Below are positions 61,979 to 64,000 of a stretch of 64,000 bases of DNA, piece after piece. The position numbers were made by a program, and so were the translations under genes. The notes beneath the pieces are model-generated. The model ran no database searches and was not told the origin of the DNA. It saw only the letters and a program-made list of their open reading frames with translations. Source of the stretch: Winogradskyella eximia (GTDB taxonomy: Bacteria; Bacteroidota; Bacteroidia; Flavobacteriales; Flavobacteriaceae); contig NZ_QRDV01000004.1 of NCBI RefSeq assembly GCF_003386165.1, forward strand, positions 253,587-317,586, in the 5' to 3' direction. Positions within the stretch are counted from its first letter, which is position 1, and each line of letters opens with the position of its first letter.

Positions 61979-62719
61979 TCAGTACTTTATTATCCTCTTT
62001 CTTATGACTTGATTTATTTCATTTTGTAATGTCACAAAATATATTCCATCAGCAAATTCTTGAAGATTAATAATTACCTTTTCTTTATTATTCTTATTCA
62101 AGTGAAAAACTTGTTTGCCTAGAGTATTAAAAATTCTAATAGAGACACGATCTAGTTGGTTTTCAGAAGCAATTTCAATTGACTTATTTTTAGCATTGTA
62201 GAAAAGAGAAATTTCTACACCTTCATTTTCATTAATTGATAAGGTTTGCGAACCATAAATGGCTTGATCACCATTAAAAGAAGTTACAGTTAAAGTTTTA
62301 CTATTATCAGTGTTGATGACTATAGAGTAGTTAAATATATTTCCATTATTGTAGTTGTCATAAAAAAAACCAAAGTATAGACCTTCATATATTGCATTTT
62401 GTGATTGCATACATCCTCCACCTAGTGTTTCATAAGGGCCGTCAGTGAATGAAAAATTACTGCTGCTATTGTTGAATTCAATTAAACCTCCAATTGTTTC
62501 ACAAGTTGAGCCAAACAAATTAATGTATTGTATGGATTCATGAACATAGGAATCAAAGTCTAAAGTTACATAAGTGATTTCTTCGTTATTTGGTGGTAAA
62601 TAACTATTGTTGTCAATTACTAAATCTTCTAATATCCATAAATCATCGAATAACATTTGTTCTTGAGCTACACTATTTAATGACATTCCTATTAAAATTA
62701 TTAATATTCTAATTCTCAT
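61979..62719 (-). CDS. T9SS-exported protein with sorting domain, cassette gene
   Basis: A 246-aa secreted protein. Signal peptide MRIRILIILIGMSLNSVAQ. The middle (about 20-160) has no named domain and contains two Cys (TCETIGGLIEF, GGGCMQSQNA) and Tyr/Asn-rich segments. The C-terminal about 75 residues form a T9SS type A sorting domain (VEISLFYNAKNKSIEIASEN, then IFNTLGKQVFHLNKNNKEKV and ADGIYFVTLQNEINQVIRKR). The gene fills a cassette exactly bounded by GTTAGCAAAA and TTTTGCTAAC, so it is a cassette carrying a type IX secretion cargo. Confidence 0.85.
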   Translation of the reverse strand: MRIRILIILIGMSLNSVAQEQMLFDDLWILEDLVIDNNSYLPPNNEEITYVTLDFDSYVHESIQYINLFGSTCETIGGLIEFNNSSSNFSFTDGPYETLGGGCMQSQNAIYEGLYFGFFYDNYNNGNIFNYSIVINTDNSKTLTVTSFNGDQAIYGSQTLSINENEGVEISLFYNAKNKSIEIASENQLDRVSIRIFNTLGKQVFHLNKNNKEKVIINLQEFADGIYFVTLQNEINQVIRKRIIKY

Positions 62720-62737
62720 TTTGATTATATTTTTGCT

Positions 62738-62867
62738 AACGTGTTTGTATATGGTTTGTTGCGTGGTTTAGCACGTAATTTAGAAAATAAAAACCGAATA
62801 GAAAATCCGCGAGGATTTTCGTAAGTAGGCTCGAACTAGCAATAAATTATATACATTGTTACCTACA
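62738..62867. repeat. att-like palindromic repeat A5
   Basis: Nearly identical to A3: GTATATGGTTTGTTGCGTGG, apex GAAAATCCGCGAGGATTTTC, right arm GCAATAAATTATATACATTG. Its left side carries TTTTGCTAAC and its right side GTTACCTACA. These two do not pair with each other but with the far ends of their own cassettes. Confidence 0.88.
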
Positions 62868-62868
62868 G

Positions 62869-63534
62869 TTATTTATATCCAAATTTTACTAATTCAGGTT
62901 TTATTATTATTAATTCTCTTTTTCTCGGAAATGTTCCGTGTTCAAAAGTCAGTTCAACACTATTCTCTTTCTTTTCGAGCGTTTTTATGTCAACATCATA
63001 AAAGTCAGAAATCACGAACGTTTTATTTTCATAACCCAATTCAGTCGGTTGAATTAAGATATGAATATCAGTTTTAGAATTTTCGGTTTCCAGAGGTAAA
63101 CTTTGTCCATTATAAAAGGTCATTACTCTCACAAAAAAGTCATTTCCATATTCCGATTTAACTTGGTCAAAATCACGAAGGACTGATTCAAAATCCGATT
63201 CAGACGTTTGAGTGATTTCAGAAGTGTGTTTATAAACGAAAAAATTGTCGGATATATCTAAAGTATCTTTAAAATCCTTTTTGTCAATTAATTTCCGTTC
63301 TCCACTTTTTAATTTTTCCGCAACATTTATTTCAGAGTCTGAAGTCTCTACAAAAAGATAATAGTCCGAAGTTTGTTTGTTTTCTAAATTCTCGATTTGT
63401 GTTTGTAAATCCGAAATTTGCTTTTCTTTTTCGGTCAGTTTTTCATTCAGTTTTTCCAATTCCAATGAATTTTTTTTTGAATTACAACTTGCAATTAAAA
63501 TCAATGTTAAAATCAGTAACGGAATGTTTTTCAT
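62869..63534 (-). CDS. Coiled-coil lipoprotein, cassette gene
   Basis: A 221-aa lipoprotein. Signal MKNIPLLILTLILIASC gives the lipobox IASC. A coiled coil follows at about 25-55 (KLNEKLTEKEKQISDLQTQI, ENLENKQTSD). The rest is a beta-rich domain of unknown family (SDYYLFVETSDSEINVAEKL, ISDFYDVDIKTLEKKENSVE). The gene fits within a cassette bounded by GTTACCTACA (62858) and TGTAGGTAAC (63538), which are perfectly complementary. The stop lies 1 bp from the core. Confidence 0.78.
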   Translation of the reverse strand: MKNIPLLILTLILIASCNSKKNSLELEKLNEKLTEKEKQISDLQTQIENLENKQTSDYYLFVETSDSEINVAEKLKSGERKLIDKKDFKDTLDISDNFFVYKHTSEITQTSESDFESVLRDFDQVKSEYGNDFFVRVMTFYNGQSLPLETENSKTDIHILIQPTELGYENKTFVISDFYDVDIKTLEKKENSVELTFEHGTFPRKRELIIIKPELVKFGYK

Positions 63535-63544
63535 AATTGTAGGT

Positions 63545-63666
63545 AACGTGATTGTGTATGGTTAGTTGCGTGATTTAAGGAACTAAGTTAGCAAATAAAT
63601 CACAGATAGAATATTCCGCAGGAATGTTCGTAAGTAGGCTAGAAGGAAGCAATTAATTATACACGT
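63545..63666. repeat. att-like palindromic repeat A6, interrupted at its right core
   Basis: Left arm GTGTATGGTTAGTTGCGTGA, apex ATTCCGCAGGAATGTTC, right arm GCAATTAATTATACACGT. The expected continuation TGTT plus a cassette core is missing: after ACGT the sequence changes to CTTAAGTTTAC, the left end of the IS110-family element. Confidence 0.8.
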
Positions 63667-63699
63667 CTTAAGTTTACAATTCATTAAATTTAAGGATAA

Positions 63700-63850
63700 A
63701 TCAGAAAAGACAAAAGAGAGGAGTAAGGTTAATATACACGCAGAAGCTTTAGACTTCGTCAACATTGAAAATCCCCTCTCTTTTCTACACAGATTTCGTA
63801 CAGTTCTATGAGGCTTTAAGACCTCGATTTTAAGTCGTTGAAACTCGCGT
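63700..63850 (+). ncRNA. Candidate structured RNA in IS110 left end (bridge-RNA position)
   Basis: AAAAGAGAGG (63712-63721) and CCTCTCTTTT (63775-63784) form a perfect 10-bp stem enclosing a GAAG/CTTC hairpin. A second hairpin GAGG-CTTTAAGA-CCTC follows at about 63809-63824. In IS110 elements of the IS621 type this leader encodes the bridge RNA that pairs with target and donor DNA. The call rests on location and folding only. Confidence 0.5.
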
Positions 63851-63879
63851 AGATTGTCCTTTCAAAAAAACATTTTCTT

Positions 63880-64000
63880 ATGAATAAAGATATTAAATAT
63901 TTTGGAATTGACATTAGCCATTTGGTGTTTGATGTCATGGACTCTGATGGTAATTACTATCAGTTTAAAAATAATGAACTTGGCTTTAAAAAGTTCACGA
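63880..64000 (+). CDS. IS110-family transposase, partial (N-terminus)
   Basis: Reads MNKDIKYFGIDISHLVFDVM, then DSDGNYYQFKNNELGFKKFT, open to the window edge. The G-I-D-I/V-S-K/H-x-x-F-D-V start with its first Asp is the DEDD (RuvC-like) catalytic start of IS110 transposases, and the Q-F-x-N-x-x-x-G-F-K-K-F segment matches the family. Only about 40 residues are visible. Confidence 0.87.
   Translation, partial: MNKDIKYFGIDISHLVFDVMDSDGNYYQFKNNELGFKKFT

Larger units (their letters stand above)
63667..64000 (+). mobile_element. IS110-family insertion sequence, left end (continues beyond window)
   Basis: Begins where repeat A6 is cut. About 210 bp of structured non-coding DNA precede a transposase ORF at 63880 with the IS110 N-terminal signature. 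IS110 elements do not make terminal inverted repeats or obvious target duplications in their main group, consistent with the lack of either here. Confidence 0.78.

Overview
The window is AT-rich chromosomal DNA from a Bacteroidota bacterium, most likely a marine member of the Flavobacteriaceae (my inference; the genus cannot be fixed from this sequence). The support is type IX secretion (T9SS) C-terminal sorting domains on at least five proteins, SxDD-type lipoprotein signal peptides, a bacillithiol gene (bshC), GEVED, DUF3124, DUF2911 and SO2930-type families, and promoter boxes of the Bacteroidota form TAnnTTTG directly upstream of many genes.

Layout. 1-6.6 kb: two tandem fibronectin-type lipoproteins (the first cut by the window edge), a serine hydrolase, rimO, a TonB-C-like protein, a DUF4287/DUF5655 protein, a flavodoxin-like reductase and a VOC protein. 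6.9-12.4 kb: an accessory region of small unknown genes plus an N6-adenine DNA methyltransferase with a partner gene, all on the minus strand and separated by palindromic att-like repeats. 12.4-38 kb: mostly core genes (M14 peptidase, bshC, PLP decarboxylase, guaA, LysM protein, pyrG, yidC, mnmA, a secreted subtilase, nitronate monooxygenase, CvrA/NhaP-type antiporter), with three decayed genes between them (a transglutaminase-like fragment, a GNAT acetyltransferase with an in-frame stop, and marC). 38-61 kb: a large T9SS FG-GAP/ASPIC protein, a diheme cytochrome, a MATE pump, a PAP2 phosphatase facing a three-gene glycolipid operon (GT39, LAB_N, GT2), DUF2911, an ECF sigma/anti-sigma/repeat-protein operon, M23 peptidase, APC permease, methyltransferase, RluA, several lipoproteins, a DUF885 peptidase and a HAD phosphatase. 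61.1-63.7 kb: a second run of the same att-like repeats enclosing genes for three exported proteins, ending at the left end of an IS110-family element that runs off the window.

Main discovery candidate. The two accessory regions behave like integron cassette arrays with no integrase in view. Repeats of about 105-160 bp that fold into one long imperfect hairpin alternate with single genes or gene pairs. The short sequences at the two ends of each cassette are complementary to each other across the gene, not across the repeat: GTTACCTACA/TGTAGGTAAC, GTTAGCAAAA/TTTTGCTAAC, GTTAAACGAA/TTCGTTTAAC and GTTGGCAAA/TTTGCCAA. That is the arrangement expected if each cassette once existed as a circle carrying one attC site. 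Only one bracket fits the canonical GTTRRRY core, so the system may be a divergent integron type. An IS110-family element has landed in the core of the last repeat, and a chimeric VOC/M14 ORF marks a tandem duplication of the first array.

Other points are two genes whose natural start looks like ATC instead of ATG, probable leaderless promoters at guaA and the MATE gene, a tryptophan-rich amphipathic repeat protein in the sigma-factor operon, and two very small membrane-protein ORFs.
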